Source: Phallus indusiatus (lineage: Eukaryota > Basidiomycota > Agaricomycetes > Phallales > Phallaceae). From it: a stretch of DNA of 64,000 nt. The notes beneath the pieces were generated by a model. That model did not search any database and was not told the DNA's origin. It saw only the letters and a list, made by a program, of their open reading frames with translations. The stretch covers positions 1,116,001-1,180,000 of the forward strand of contig JAQFWX010000002.1 in the NCBI GenBank assembly GCA_027605045.1, written 5' to 3'. This document shows, in pieces, positions 9,374-22,051 of this stretch. Position 1 is the stretch's first letter, and every line of letters starts with the position of its first letter. Position numbers and translations under genes: made by a program.

Positions 9374-11798
9374 ATGGCTCACGACTCTACGAACGACAAT
9401 GATCCCTTTCTCTCTTCAATAGACTCGCCATCTTCGCGCTCTCGAGCTGCACAGAAGCGTACCGCTTCCTTTGCTCAACTGGGTGACAGTGAACTGGGAA
9501 ATGCCGATATAGGAACTCAAGGTGTGACTACCATTGTGGTTTCAATGTGCCTATACCTTTCATTGATCGCCTAATTATTTCAGAGTTTCCGTCCCGCATC
9601 CGCATTAAATCGATGGCTTTTGCTTCACAGATGGAAAAATCATCGCTTGAAAGGAAAATGCTGGCTTTGGAGTCGGAACGGAAAGGTCTAGAAGTCAAAC
9701 TCGGGATGAAGGACAGAGAAATCGCGAGACTGGAGAACGACAAGCGGTGGTTAGCTGAGAGGGAGACGGAAGAACGATCAGAAAAGGAGATACTGAGAAC
9801 GGAAGCTGAAAACGAAAGAGTATGTGCATCCACATTTCTTCTTTGTTCGAGCGCGTTTGTGAATTTTAGATCATTGTGTAGAGAGAGGCTTCTGCTGCGC
9901 TTTCTGCATTACGCTCTCAACTAGCTGCCCAAACGGAAGAGCTTGCTCAACTCCAGCAAGATTTCTCTGCTATGAAACGAACCACGTCCCAAACAATTAA
10001 CGAGCAGAAAGTGCACCTGTTGGACGTGACTCGGCAGGCTTCTCAATTCGAAGAAGAAATCAAACAGCTCAGAGACGTTCTGGAAGAGCGAGACGAGATG
10101 ATCGACACATTGCGTTCCGAATTAAACGCAAAGGACACGTCTGCTACCTTCGAATCAATCCCGCAAGATGTCAGCGAGAACCAAGGATGGAAGGTCGTCC
10201 AGGACGAATTACATCGGCAGGCTGCCTATATCCAGAAAATCGACGCGGAGAATATCAAGTTGAAATCTGAAGTCGTCTCTCTCAGCGATCGCTCCGAATC
10301 AATTCAGGTTTTACGCGAAGAGAAGCGACAGTTGGAGAATAGGCTCCGAAGTATGGACAGTCTTCGGCATCGCGTTGTTCAGCTGGAAGGCGAAAACGAT
10401 CAATTACGCGGTCAGCTATCTTCATTATCTGACGTTGGTCAGAGAAATGCAATGAATGAGCTTTTAAGCGATTTGGAGGCGCTACGGTTCCGAAATGTTA
10501 ATTTGGAAGACTCCCTTGGAGAAACTCGCGCGGAATCCATAATGATTAATGGCCAATTAACAGATTGTCGCGACGAACTCTCTCATGCGCAGCAAAGAAT
10601 AGAAACTCTCGAAACGGACTTGGAGGAAGTTAAATCGGAATCTCAAAGGCTGAGAAGGAGGGTCGAAATCGCGGAGGGCGAGATTAAATTCTGGAAATCT
10701 GCAGCCGAATTGGAGCAGGGTCAAGTAAAATCCGAAAATACCGTTGACATGCCAGAAGAAGCGAAAAGAACGATAGAGCTGTTAAAGCAAGAGCTTGAAA
10801 TTTTACTTGGTGAAATTCGTAATTTAGGTGGAGGCGTTGAAAGACATGGGAGGTCATGGACGGATCTTTCGAAATCCCTCAATGAAGAGACGAGAAAGAG
10901 AATTCAAGCGGAAGAAGGTTTGTTCGTTTGCCCTCTTTTTTCTCATGTTCTATTTTAATAATTATACATACCTCTAGAATTGTCCGCTACGCAGACGCAG
11001 TGCGCTGCATTGTTGGATAAAAACGAGAATTTGGAACAAACGTTATTTGAGCTTAGAGGCGACATTGCATCTGGAACTCACCTTCCCCCGAATACTCGGG
11101 TTTTGTGTCTTAAAGAGAATCCCCTCCAACAATGGGTTGATACTCGAGAAGAAGTTGTTAACCGCTTGAAAAAAGAAAACGAAGCCCTTTTATCCCGGCT
11201 AGCTGCTTTGGGAACAGATGTGGAGGAGCGTGCGCGAGGGGAGACTGATATGAGCATGGACATGACCGTTACGGATGGTCCTGCTTCTGGTACGGTACCT
11301 CGTGAGAGCTGGGAAGTCGAGCACGCCGAAAAGGTAGCTTTAGCAGCAGAATTACAGCAAATGAATAAACGGTTGCTACGGTTGCAGCAGGTAAAAAAAA
11401 ATTCACCCGCAAAGAAAGAAATATAAGACTCAATATTTTCGCGTCGTTTTTAGATTTTCAAAGCCAAAGCGCAGGAATTCAAAGATACTATTTCTTCTAT
11501 TCTTGGGTACAAATTCCATTTTAGCGGAAATGGACAAGTCAGACTCACATCGCAATACGACGTCAACACCTCGTTTGTTTTTCAGTCGTCATCAACGACC
11601 ACCGAAGACGGGACTGGGAAAGTGAACCTGCAATTAGTAGGTGCGGGGGAGTCTAGTCTTGATGATCTTCCCAGGACAGTTGCTTTTTGGGTCGAAAAAC
11701 GCGGTTCGATACCTGCGCTGATGGCTACAGTTACTTTAGAGTGCTTTGATAAGGTGTGGAGGGCGGAACGAGAAGAAGCAGGCGACGAGGTATTTTGA
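9374..11798 (+). CDS. MAD1: Spindle assembly checkpoint protein Mad1
   Basis: Five exons (9374-9521, 9584-9819, 9882-10917, 10978-11390, 11454-11798) give 725 aa, close to the usual Mad1 length. Most of the protein, from about residue 60 to 620, is heptad-rich coiled coil. The Mad2-interaction motif is clear: TRVLCLKENPLQQW matches [KR]-hydrophobic-hydrophobic...P. The C-terminal globular domain begins with NKRLLRLQQ-IFKAKAQEF and SSILGYKFHFSGNGQVRLTS, the hallmark of Mad1 CTDs, which includes the RLK-like Bub1-binding area. Role: kinetochore and nuclear-pore scaffold that converts Mad2 to its closed form so that anaphase is delayed until chromosomes attach. The frame is complete with no oddities. 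The start ATG was chosen as the first in-frame Met before a polar N-terminus. Confidence 0.96.
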
Positions 11799-12287
11799 GC
11801 TAACGAAGAATTGTATATGTTACTGTTAGACTAGTATTGTACTTTTTATAATATAAACAACGCTTGATCCTCGACTAATTATAGCTGTACCCTGTAGTGG
11901 TACTAATACATATAAACTGATGAGGTCTCCTGGAGTGTCGAAACTTCTCTCATCGAATATATATATTTCCCTTTCAGAATGCACATTAATTGCAGATTCT
12001 TTCCCCGTTATTAGATTAGTCGCGGTCCCCGTTGAGATGGCAACCCACATTGGCCCACAAAAAAGGGACCAAACGCCTTTTTCCCTTCTTCTCCTTCTTT
12101 TTGGTTTCCCTCTCAACCCACACGGGTCCACGACATCATTATCGCTCCTTCATTGTCGTTGTTGTTGAGCGTCGCCCTCCCCGTTCTTCTTCTTTCTCTG
12201 TCTTTTCTTTATTCCCTTTAAAAAAAGAGATATCTAATTCCACACGTTCTTTTTCTCTGCTTCTTCTCTTTCTCTCTCTCTCTTAAT
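11799..12287 (+). promoter_or_regulatory. Intergenic with CT-rich promoter before the MSB1-like gene
   Basis: From about 12160 to 12287 the plus strand is strongly pyrimidine-rich (many TTCTTCTC and TCTCTCTC words) directly before the ATG. CT-rich tracts are frequent core-promoter elements of highly expressed fungal genes. No TATA box was identified. Confidence 0.5.
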
Positions 12288-15200
12288 ATGCCAAGCATCT
12301 TCACTCGCTCCCGGACAACCTCGACTCCAAAACCTAAATCAACCACAATCCCAGATGAGTTCGGTCGGGTTACAAGCAGGTCTTCTATTTCCACCCCATC
12401 ATCAAAGAAAGACAAGAAAAAAGACAAAGTAGCTCCACGCCCCTCCGATTCCATCGAAATACAAGTTACAGAAGGCGGCTTCCTCCCTTTTTGCATTCCT
12501 TCCGATTCAGAAGACAGAGCCAAATTACGTCCTTATGGTTACTTGTCATACAAGTGTGAGGTCATCCTCGGCGTGGATGAAGTTTCTAGACTCGTAGACG
12601 TTGTTTCGCTTGAAATGGCTGAACGTGGTGTGTTGACACTTATCTTCGCCAATTTTACAGTTTATGCTTATCTTTTTTTTCTTTCGTAGGTTTTCTAACG
12701 ACACCGCTACTGTTCTCTTCTCAAGCTTTAGATATATCTCGCACACGCATTCAGAAGCTAATTGATACCTTTTTGGCGACATGCCCCTCCGAAACGAATC
12801 GTCCAGGATCGCCCGCTGAAAAAGCCTGGCTTGACGAAGCTCGCTTTTCAGGTCCACACGAGCTAGCTATGGTTCTTCGATGGGCTTTGGCTCGTATCGT
12901 TCACTTGGCTAATGGTCAAGAATCAAGAGGAATTCTAAGCTGGGAGCTTTATCTCCGTTGGAGAGAGGACGAAGCAGGTGCGCGTCGTTCTTTCCTTCTA
13001 GTTTCATTTAATATAACCTCTCTCGTTGTAGCGTCACTATACCCAACCGCGCATTTCTCAGCCTTTCTTTCGGCCTTACCACAGCCAATTCAAAGACTAC
13101 TGTCATCTTTAATGGCTTTACTTTCACGTCTCGCCGCAAACGCAACTTCATCTGGACTGACACCTCCTATGCTGGCTTCACTTTTCGGCCCTCTATTATT
13201 CGGACTCGGGTCACCGAGCTTGCCATTCCACCATACCTACGGTGCATACCTTCGCAGCTCTCACGCAGCGGAGCATCTTCTTCTGGCTTACATACGCTCT
13301 CAGCCTCCTCCTTTACCCTCCCGTCTTGCCGATTGGATAAGAGGATATCCAACAATGCTTCCCGCACCTAATCGTCTCGATAAAGCTCGACCAGGCGCCA
13401 AGTTGAAAAAGCTCAACACCGTCAAGAGATACGTTCGACTGTACAGCAATGACTTGGTTAAAACCGCTGCTAGCTGGGATTTAGGAAACTCCAAAGAATG
13501 GAACCGTGTTACTTCGACTCAGCCTGGTCTTAAAGCAGGCGGACCTCGATATAGCGATTCGTATAGAAAGCACATGGGGCTTGCTACCAGCGAGTACCCG
13601 GAGACCGGTCTACCGCCTTCGCCCAATGCTAGTATAACTTCTACCTCTTCAATCGTGGATGACAATGACGGTGTCGATTCACTTGCACCAAAAGAAGACC
13701 AATTACGTTTTAGAAGTCTGACTGATCTGAAATGGGGTGAATTTGAGAGTTTGGGTTTCCTAGCTAGCTCAAACGCAACTGAGAAACGTCTCGAGTTCGA
13801 TTTGAACGAGGGTGCTCGAAATGTACGTGTATGCTTTTTTTATCATACTCAACAAATAGCTTATAATTTATCACTAGCCGGTTCCTGAAAAACGAACAAC
13901 AATTACTTGGTCCGACTTCTCTCAGACAGGTTTCATGCGCAACGATGCACCTCTAAGCGCCACACTACAATTCTCCGCCCCGTTATCTCAAACCATATCG
14001 ACGTGGCCTTCCAAGCAACATGAAATACATTCAAAGCTGAAGAAAGCGCAAAAGGCGCTGCCTACTTTCAGTTGGGATACAACACCCATTCTCGGAGGCG
14101 AAGAGGCTATTGAGGAAAGTTTCCTTGATGTGTGGTGTGATGTGCTTTGCGGCACTGGGTGGGCGAGAAGAGAAGAAAGAGTATGGAGAGATTGCTCCTG
14201 GGCTTTGGTAAGTTTCATTTTACACGTCTTTTCTTTTCTCAAGAGCTTTATCGTTATTTTACTCTTCACTCACTTAATAAAACTAACTGGTATAGGTGGA
14301 ATACAAAGCAGTTCCTCAAAATCGACCTAACGGACCTCTACCTCCCGACCCTCGAACAGCCACATCACTATGGCTTTACGAAGAATTCATCCCAAACGAG
14401 TACAAGAGCGAATTATCACATCCTAAACGCAAACCTCTCCTTCCCAATTTAACCTTATCTTTCTCTTCCAAACAGCAGCAACAATCCTACAACGCGCACA
14501 CGATACCTGGTAGTGGCTATATCGGTAGTCCAAACAGTGCGGGACAATCGGGAGGACTAGGACAAAGTCTCTCATCAAGACTTCCAAGCGCACGAGAACT
14601 AGAATTCGAAGGACTCTTACAACGGGAAGCAAGCACCAAAATTATCAGTTTAGGACATAATTTGAATGTTGTCGGCGGTGCTGGTGGTCCTGGTGGTCCT
14701 GGCGGTCCTGGCGCGGGAGCCAGAGAAAGCACGTTGTCAGTATCGGAATTAGGACACGGGAATGTTTCGGATATAGGACATGGTCATGGTCATAGTGAGC
14801 AGGGTTTAGGTGAATATCTCATCCAGTATGTTGACGGCAGCCGCGAAGGTAGCGGTGGTCCTTATTATGCTCCGAGCATGCAAGGAACACCAAATGCTCA
14901 TGTCTCTTCTTCGATAGCCCCAGCCCCGGTTCCGGTCCCGGCTCTGGCTCAAACCCCGGAGACGTCAGCAACAGCAGCAGACGTTCCCCATTCAGCAGAT
15001 TCGCCTCAACGCCCAACTTTAAAGCAACAGCAACAACAACAAGCATTTCCGGGAACACCAACAACGCCAACGGTATCCACACTCAACCCTCACTCAGATC
15101 CATCCCAACCACCACCAGTACAGAGCGGTACAGCGCTACAGATTCCAGGGTTCTTCACGGCTGTGACGATGCCCCGGAAATCTCCAGCGAGGTTTCTGTC

Positions 15201-16596
15201 TAGAGTGGGTAGAATCGGCGGCGGCGGTGGTGGTAGTGGGGGCGGAGAGAGCAGTGGGGGTTTAGTTGGAGGAGGAGAAGAGAGTGGAGAAAAGGAAAAG
15301 GAAAAGTCGAAACGAAACGGGAAAGATAGATTGAAAGCGCGACATTCGATTTTACGAAAGGGGGGTAAAGGATCTGAAGAGACGTCTGTCGATTTTGAGA
15401 CGAGAACTATTTTTGGGACGGATGAGGATGGTGAGGATGGTGACGAACGGAGTCACCAGTTTGAAAAGGGAGCAGGATCAGGTGGTGGGGACGGTGAAAA
15501 GACGCCAACGCAGTTGAAGTTTACTAGGGCTTATGGTCATGCGCGGAATATCAGCAAAGACGATGCGTGGGTTGATATTCTGGTAGCTGGATCGGGGAAT
15601 ACTACTAATAGCAGTGGGAACACTACGTCTGGGAGTGCGGCTGCGACGTCTGGTACCGCCATTCGACCTCGTCGTTCGTCCGATCCTGAATCTGCGGGAT
15701 TGTCACATGATCCGGATAGAGCCCGTGAAGAGATTAGGCAGGTTCTGAAAGGAGCGGGACCGCGGCCTGCTGAGTTTAGCGACGAGGAGACGGACAACAA
15801 CAACGAAGGTGCCAGAAAAGCAGGCCGAGTCGGGGAGAGCTTTTTGTCGTCTCAGGATCGGCAGCCTTCTATTAATGAATATGCGGAGTCGGAGGGTGCA
15901 ACTGAGGAGGATGAGATTGATGATGAAGCATTGTATGGTCGTCCGGAACCGTTTACGGATGAGATGATTCGTGCAGGTTCTCAGATAGATTATTTTGGTG
16001 CGGGTGCGAGCGCGAGCGTAAAAGGACAAGCTTCTATTCCGTCTACATCGACACCTTCGTCAATGTCGTCGTCATCCCCGTCACCTTCTCCGCATAATAG
16101 CGATGGCAATAACAACAATGGTCGGCTATCGCTACCGTTACCATCATCAATGTCGAACATCTCATCATCATCTTTAAGGAATAATAACCCCACGGAGATA
16201 CATCATCAAAAGGCAGATGCTGAACGTGAGATGACACCTCCTCTTTTCGTTCCGTCGTCTTCCATCCCACATGATTCAAAGATTCCACGACTGCGGCCTG
16301 TTAATCTGGATATTATGACCGGCTCCATCGGCGACGACTCCAAACGAACCGTCGTTCCGAGTATGGCTTCTACCTCCTCCTCCTCGTCCTCCGCCGTACC
16401 GGGCCCCTCTTTTGATGAGTACATTGATGTTCCGGAAATTGGTGATGCGGAATCGACAATACAAGATGATGATTCCAGCTCCAACAAGTTGATTGATCCT
16501 GAAACTTTGCTTAGCAATCTGGTTGTTAACCCGACAACGCCACGATATGTCCATGGAGCTCCATTGCACAACGTCGTTGAAGAAGAAGAAGAGTAG
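12288..16596 (+). CDS. Msb1/Mug8-domain (RhoGAP-like) polarity protein
   Basis: Five exons (12288-12627, 12690-12977, 13032-13822, 13878-14207, 14296-16596) total 1349 aa. The start MPSIFTRSRT... followed by EFGRVTSR is characteristic of basidiomycete Msb1/Mug8 (formerly DUF1708) proteins. The domain spans about residues 45-440 and includes RIVHLANGQESRGILSWELY and LFGPLLFGLGSPSLPFHHTY, which resembles a RhoGAP fold. The rest is disordered: Gly-rich runs, polyQ, Ser-rich tracts and an acidic end. In yeasts Msb1-type proteins help Cdc42/Rho1 signalling at growth sites, so a role in hyphal tip polarity is inferred. The last exon alone encodes 767 residues of low complexity. Confidence 0.85.
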
Positions 16597-17754
16597 TAGC
16601 TTTTCTTCTTTTTTTTCCACTTGTTTTTTCATGTATCCTCTCCGTGCCGTTTTATCATATGTTATAAGGGTTGGCTTTTATTTTCATATCCTTCCTTTGC
16701 TGGACTGTCCCGGGAATGACTTCATTCATGTTTTTAGAAGCATTTTACTGTCTCGAATCGCGCCTTTCCTTTTCTTTCAAAACATGTCCTATCCGTCGTT
16801 CAGTACAATTTCACTTTTTCCAATCATACTTTCCGCTGGGTCGATTGTCCGCCTTCTTCTTTTCTCTTATTTTTCTTATCTCAAATGCTGCTACTACTGC
16901 TGTCTTGCCTCGTTTTATCCCGTTTATTTCCTTTTTTTTTCATTTCAATATATCCAAATTATACTGCTGTATCATTTTACAGTGGCAGTATGAAAATATG
17001 TATTTTCTATTCTAGGTTTCCTCATTCATTTAACTTTTGATTTTTTTTTCTTTCGTATTCATGATGATACCTTGCTCAAAACATTCCCGATTCCTTCCTT
17101 TTTTTTTTCTCTTTTAGGTTAATCTGAACTGTGGATTCTCTAACGCTTACAATTCTAAATTTCCTTATTAAAGAAAAAAAAAATCTCACGTTTTGCCTAT
17201 TATGATTGGCTCTTTGGCTTTTTTTGAGTCATTCGAGAATCAGCTGCAATCAAGTACCGAGTGATCTGCGTTCTTTTTGTAAAAATGCTTCTCATGTGTA
17301 CCACGCGCACATCTGACAAGAACAAAGATGGTAATAGCCTCGGGAGCGCGGAATCTATAGAAGGGGAAAACGTAAATCTCATTGGCCGGTGGTAGAATTT
17401 TAGCTGCGGACATTTGCTAAAAGGTCTGGATTCAGATTCACATTTCACACATTATTGGCACGAAAACAATCAGATTTGATGGAGCTTAACTCGCTGCTAC
17501 ATATGTACACAAAAGGTCAAGTACGATTGGATGAAGATGATAAATATTGCCCGGTGTGTGTGTGTATGTGTCTACAGAATAACGCAAAAAGAAAAACCTC
17601 TGAACAGAAAACAAACAACAGTAAAAATTAATTCAATAATTTAGAAGCATAGGTGTGTGGGTGTGGGTGTGAAAGGGGGAGATAAAAAATAGCGACGCGA
17701 CGCGCGGCGCACGCAGGAAGAGATGGATTTGTTTGTACAGGAGACGTTGAGACG
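16597..17754. other. 3' untranslated / intergenic, no gene seen
   Basis: T-rich convergent spacer between the MSB1-like gene (+) and the small SPT-subunit-like gene (-). Poly-T blocks and scattered short frames only. Overlapping frames at 16493-17015 are pyrimidine-tract translations without protein character. Confidence 0.6.
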
Positions 17755-18154
17755 CTAAAACCCAATGAGACTGATAAAATGAGGGTGACCAAGTTTGATG
17801 AAATCGGTTGCTTGTCCTGAGACATATCGATACGATCCAGCCAGAACGAGGAGAAAGAATGTTATGAAGAAAGAAACTGTAAGAGAAAAGGAGGTCCCGG
17901 GGATGTGGGGGAGGAGACAGGGTCGCGCGATGAGCGGCAGTGTTCCGAGAAAGTAGTAAACCAAAAATAAACTCACAAATGACATATACCTCCCATGTCT
18001 CCATTACACAAGTTGAAAATGTTGTTCCCATCCAGAGTTTGAATCGCCATAGGGAGTAGGCGTATGGTGTTTTGGGCGGTCGCAGGGCGAGAATTTCCCT
18101 GGGTGCGCTGGACTGACTTGTCCGTTTACTGGAAGACTTTTGAGTTGAATGCAT
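17755..18154 (-). CDS. Small membrane protein, serine palmitoyltransferase small-subunit-like
   Basis: Two exons (18154-17977 and 17876-17755) give 99 aa. The splice uses a strong GTGAGT donor and keeps phase. A basic N-terminal tail precedes YSLWRFKLWMGTTFSTCVMETWEV, where METWE sits in the place of the conserved EPWE box of ssSPT proteins. Next comes one hydrophobic stretch, FSFFITFFLLVLAGSYRYV (about residues 60-80), and a short lumenal tail. ssSPT/Tsc3-type subunits activate the first step of sphingolipid synthesis at the ER. The match rests on layout and a few residues, so another single-pass ER protein is possible. An unspliced longer frame in the same region is interpreted as intron read-through. 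Confidence 0.58.
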
Positions 18155-20358
18155 TATACTCTATGCAAATTGTGAATAGGATAATTTGAAGCAATTGAGA
18201 TAATACACACCTTGAGAGGGGAAGAGAAAGGGAAAGAGAAAAAGACGAGAATGTGAAAAAAAATAATGAATAGGCAAGTTATACGGAAATGCTGCGCTGA
18301 GCTATTTTTCCATACGTTACATGCTATTATATAAATCATGCAGCCATTCAAGTTGTCACGCTATTATTCTTCTTCCTAGCGTACCGTATTAGCGCAGGCC
18401 CAAAATGTTCGGCTAACTCCGCCACGCACAATTTCAAAGATCAATGTGATGCACTCAACGCCAAAACTGTTGAATTTGCCTTTCACGGTTTATCGCAACT
18501 TGATTATCCTCAATAGCATCAATCTGTAATGCAACTTGCCCCAAGCAAATCTTGTGCTTTCCAAAATTATCCGACTCTCTCCGCACGGCTCCCTTGATCA
18601 CCCTGTGGCTGGTGCACATTGATTGGTTCTTCCGGCGTGATCATTATCAAACAGGCGAAGCAGGACGGAAATGATAGCGCCAAAAAAGACGCGGTCAGTG
18701 TGCCCTTTGGTTTTTGCGAGGTACAACGAGTTCAATTTGGAAACTTTGGGGAGAATACAAAAACCACTCACGATATCACGCTAATGTCAGCCTTGCACTG
18801 CAGTTGGTCGGTATGCGACTAGTCATTACTCCGAAATACCATTCACCGGAACCCGCAGCGCACCGGCTGTACGTACATGTCCACCATTCACCCACCACAA
18901 TGTGACAATATTGACGATATCTGGACAGCGTCCCTGGACCGAGCAGGGTCAATGTCACTCGGGAAAGAAAATCTGGTATTTGAAGTCGGGAAATCCTGTC
19001 TGAGATTAAATAGTACTCCTAGGTCCAAACGGATCTAAACCACTTCTATTGAATGCTTACCATTCGGAATGTTCCCACTGACAGCAGTACATTCTCTAAA
19101 TGGCATATGGCAACAAATTATATCAGCTAATTTAAACAGATCAAAAACAGGTCCGGACCGAAGATAAAGATAGGCTCAAACGTGACAACACCCTTTTTGA
19201 CATGTCTTTAGCTTGTATAACGAGGACGACATCATTTCATATATCCACCCGAAAAATGTACACTTTTCTCGTCCTGTGTATGTCACGGTAATACGGTATG
19301 TAGCACTCTCTTCTTCGTCTTTTACTTTCGGATTTTGATTAATGAGTTTTGGGTGTTGGTTCGGCCAGCGACTCTGGGCTCCTGTTGACTGGAATCCCAA
19401 GCCTGGCCAGAATGAGTTGGGTCTGGCGTGGGGTGCTTTATAAAGATCTGCCGTGCCAATATGACCCATCTACGTCACGCTGACTCTAAATAAAGAGCTA
19501 GTAGACACGACAACAAGACCACCCTTCTTGCTCCTCACCAGGTCAATCATTTTATAATAATATGATCACTTCTCTCTCAGGCTGACGCACGAAAGATCTC
19601 CGAGTCCGACATGTGATAACTCGTCATTTCTTGATTCATTAGTGGGATTCTTGCAAAAGTCTTTTAGTCTACATGGGTCGGGGCCTGGCTGATGCAAATT
19701 TCACGTTCAACATTCGGATGTTTTTGGTTCCACCGCGGGGACTCATTATTCTTCTACGGTTATACGCATCTACCGCATGGTCTAGTGATGTTGGTTCACA
19801 TAAAGGTGGCCAATAATTTACTAGACTGCTGGAATATGATTTACATTGAGGCAACGGAACACATGCTCCAAGAGAGATATCGGACAATCTGTCCTTGTTT
19901 GCCACTCACAGAAGTCTCAGGAACTAAGTTTATTGGTACGTTAAATTTAGACAAAATTTATAGTTGACGTTGACATAGTGTAATCTCCTAGACAATTTCA
20001 CCGAAGGCTGAACTTCATTTCCATCATTACCAATCATATTCTTCCAACGAAGAATGTGTTAAAAGCCTAGACTTCTGGACTCCACACATAGAAATTTGGC
20101 ACGCTCAAACTTAAATCCACTCCGCGACAAATATGTATCTTTGGCTTCCGCATGACCTGACATCAATAAATTCTTTCGTTTCAAGGTATGTCTTCCTTCA
20201 CGATCGTGGCAATTTATGCATGATTTAAATTCAACCGCCACCAAGTTCCGTACCGACCGGCCTAATGCGAGTTAAATTTTACATGCTTTGACCAAAGCAA
20301 GAGAACTTGTATAAATATGAGCACTGTATGTTCATTTCATCCCAGAACTTGAACAATC
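18155..20358. other. 2.2-kb intergenic gap, no gene seen
   Basis: No frame here shows a start, splice structure and protein-like composition together. Short frames on both strands (18619-18958, 19176-19469, 19669-19967) have no recognisable motif. The right end is the promoter of the GH16 gene. Confidence 0.5.
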
Positions 20359-21559
20359 ATGCGCTTGCATTTGGCTCTCGCTTGTCTATTGCCTGTTCTG
20401 AAAGGACATTTCCAAGTCGCCAACGCCTATTCCCTTACATGGACATACACTGGCGATGGTAAAATACCAAATGATGATTTATATGCGTGAAAAAAAACCT
20501 CATGGATTCTTTTCAAATTAGATTTCATCAACTTGTTCGATTTCTGGAACGATGCAGATGAGCAAGATCCAACTGGGACAACATCAACTCCGTCTGCTGC
20601 GTTTTATATGTCTCAATCCGCTGCTCAGGATCAAGGTTTAGTATGGGTCAACAGCCAAGGTCACTTTGGTATGCATGTTTTTAGTAATTTTATATTAGCT
20701 TCTGAATAATTCAGGTCTATCCGTCGACTCGACGAATGTCTACAGCGGAACCGATCTTCGTCCGTCGGTCCGCATCATGTCCCAAACAACAATCCAACAC
20801 GGCCTTCTAATCCTGGACGCAGCTCATCTACCTTACGGAGAAGGAACGTGGCCTGCATTTTGGCTTTTAGGCGCTGACGCCGCCTGGCCTGATTCAGGAG
20901 AGATCGATATCTACGAAGGCGTAGGCGACAGCCTTCAGAATACCGTTTCGTATCATACGTCTGCTGGATGCAGCTACCAGCCTAACCCTGATCAGACGGG
21001 TATCTTAAACACTGCTGTGGGAACGGATTGCAATGCTTTGGCAAATAATGATGAGGCGTGCGGGAATACCGATCCAAGTACTACATCGTTCGGCAGCGGG
21101 GCAAGTGACAATGGAGGAAGTGTATATGCTATTGAATGGACTTCTAATTTCATTAAGGTTAGAGTTTTTTTTTGTGATTCATTTTTACATACGTATCAGA
21201 GACTAATTATTTTTAGATTTGGCATTTCAATCGAGCTAATGTGCCTTCTGACATCACAAATGATACACCTGATCCCGGCAGCTGGGGTACACCTGTCACT
21301 GATTTGAGTTCGGCGGATTGCGATATTGATTCTTATTTCGGACCGCAAAATATCATATTCAACAGTTAGTTGGGCAATTTATATTTCTATACAAAACATC
21401 TGAGTTTACGATTCATTTTTTTTAGTTGAGCTTTGCGGAACGTGGGAAGGTGCTGTGTTTTCTGGAGGACCCGAAGCTTGCGTCGAGTTTGTACAGCAAA
21501 ATCCAAGTGCATTCACAACGGCGTATTTTGAAATAGCTTCTTTGAAATACTACCAATGA
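20359..21559 (+). CDS. GH16 endo-1,3(4)-beta-glucanase, secreted
   Basis: Five exons (20359-20458, 20522-20668, 20715-21157, 21217-21364, 21426-21559) give 323 aa. A hydrophobic signal peptide covers residues 1 to about 22. The catalytic motif GEIDIYEGV holds the nucleophile Glu, helper Asp and acid/base Glu in the ExDxxE order of GH16. Upstream, WPAFWLLGADAAWPDSG is the typical laminarinase run before the active site. Downstream, SNFIK-IWHFNRANVPSDI and the C-terminal Cys pair (CGTWEG...CVEFV) match fungal mixed-linkage glucanases. Likely role: hydrolysis or remodelling of beta-glucan in the fungal wall or in plant debris. Complete, no oddities. Confidence 0.94.
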
Positions 21560-22051
21560 GACTGCTAGTGTGGTGGTTTTGTATAATTATTTCTTGTCTT
21601 TCTTGGTCGGGTATCGGGTTTATCACGGAAGTTTGTACTGTGTGTAGTATGTTTTATTGCTTCCACGCTGTCTTGTAATATATGCTAGTGATGTTGCTGT
21701 CTGATTACAAAAGTAAAACTCAAATCATGTGGGGCTCAAATATCTCATACATACACAACGCAAAACAATCCGCTCATGATCTAATATATTGGCCGTTCTA
21801 CTGTCAAACTTGAAGTGATTAATCAATCTGTCTAAGTAAAATCATGTGCAACAAAGTTGCTTCAATACAGAACCGGACGGACTACTTTCGGAAATATGTT
21901 ACAATAATTTATTTACCATCGAACGCACAGACCCCCGAACCTTGAATTTTTCTCACCGCATCATCATATATGCACCATATCCCAGAGAGGAAAGGCGAGC
22001 TCTCACGATCTTGGCACGCGTCGCTGCGTCTCCCGCACTGGCGTGATTTAA
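21560..22051. other. Intergenic, no gene seen
   Basis: Spacer between the GH16 gene and the SDR. A 66-codon frame at 21846 has no supporting features. The last part is the SDR promoter. Confidence 0.5.

Noticed and set aside
16493..17015. Long frames after the MSB1-like gene
   Set aside because: They translate T-rich 3' sequence and have no start context.
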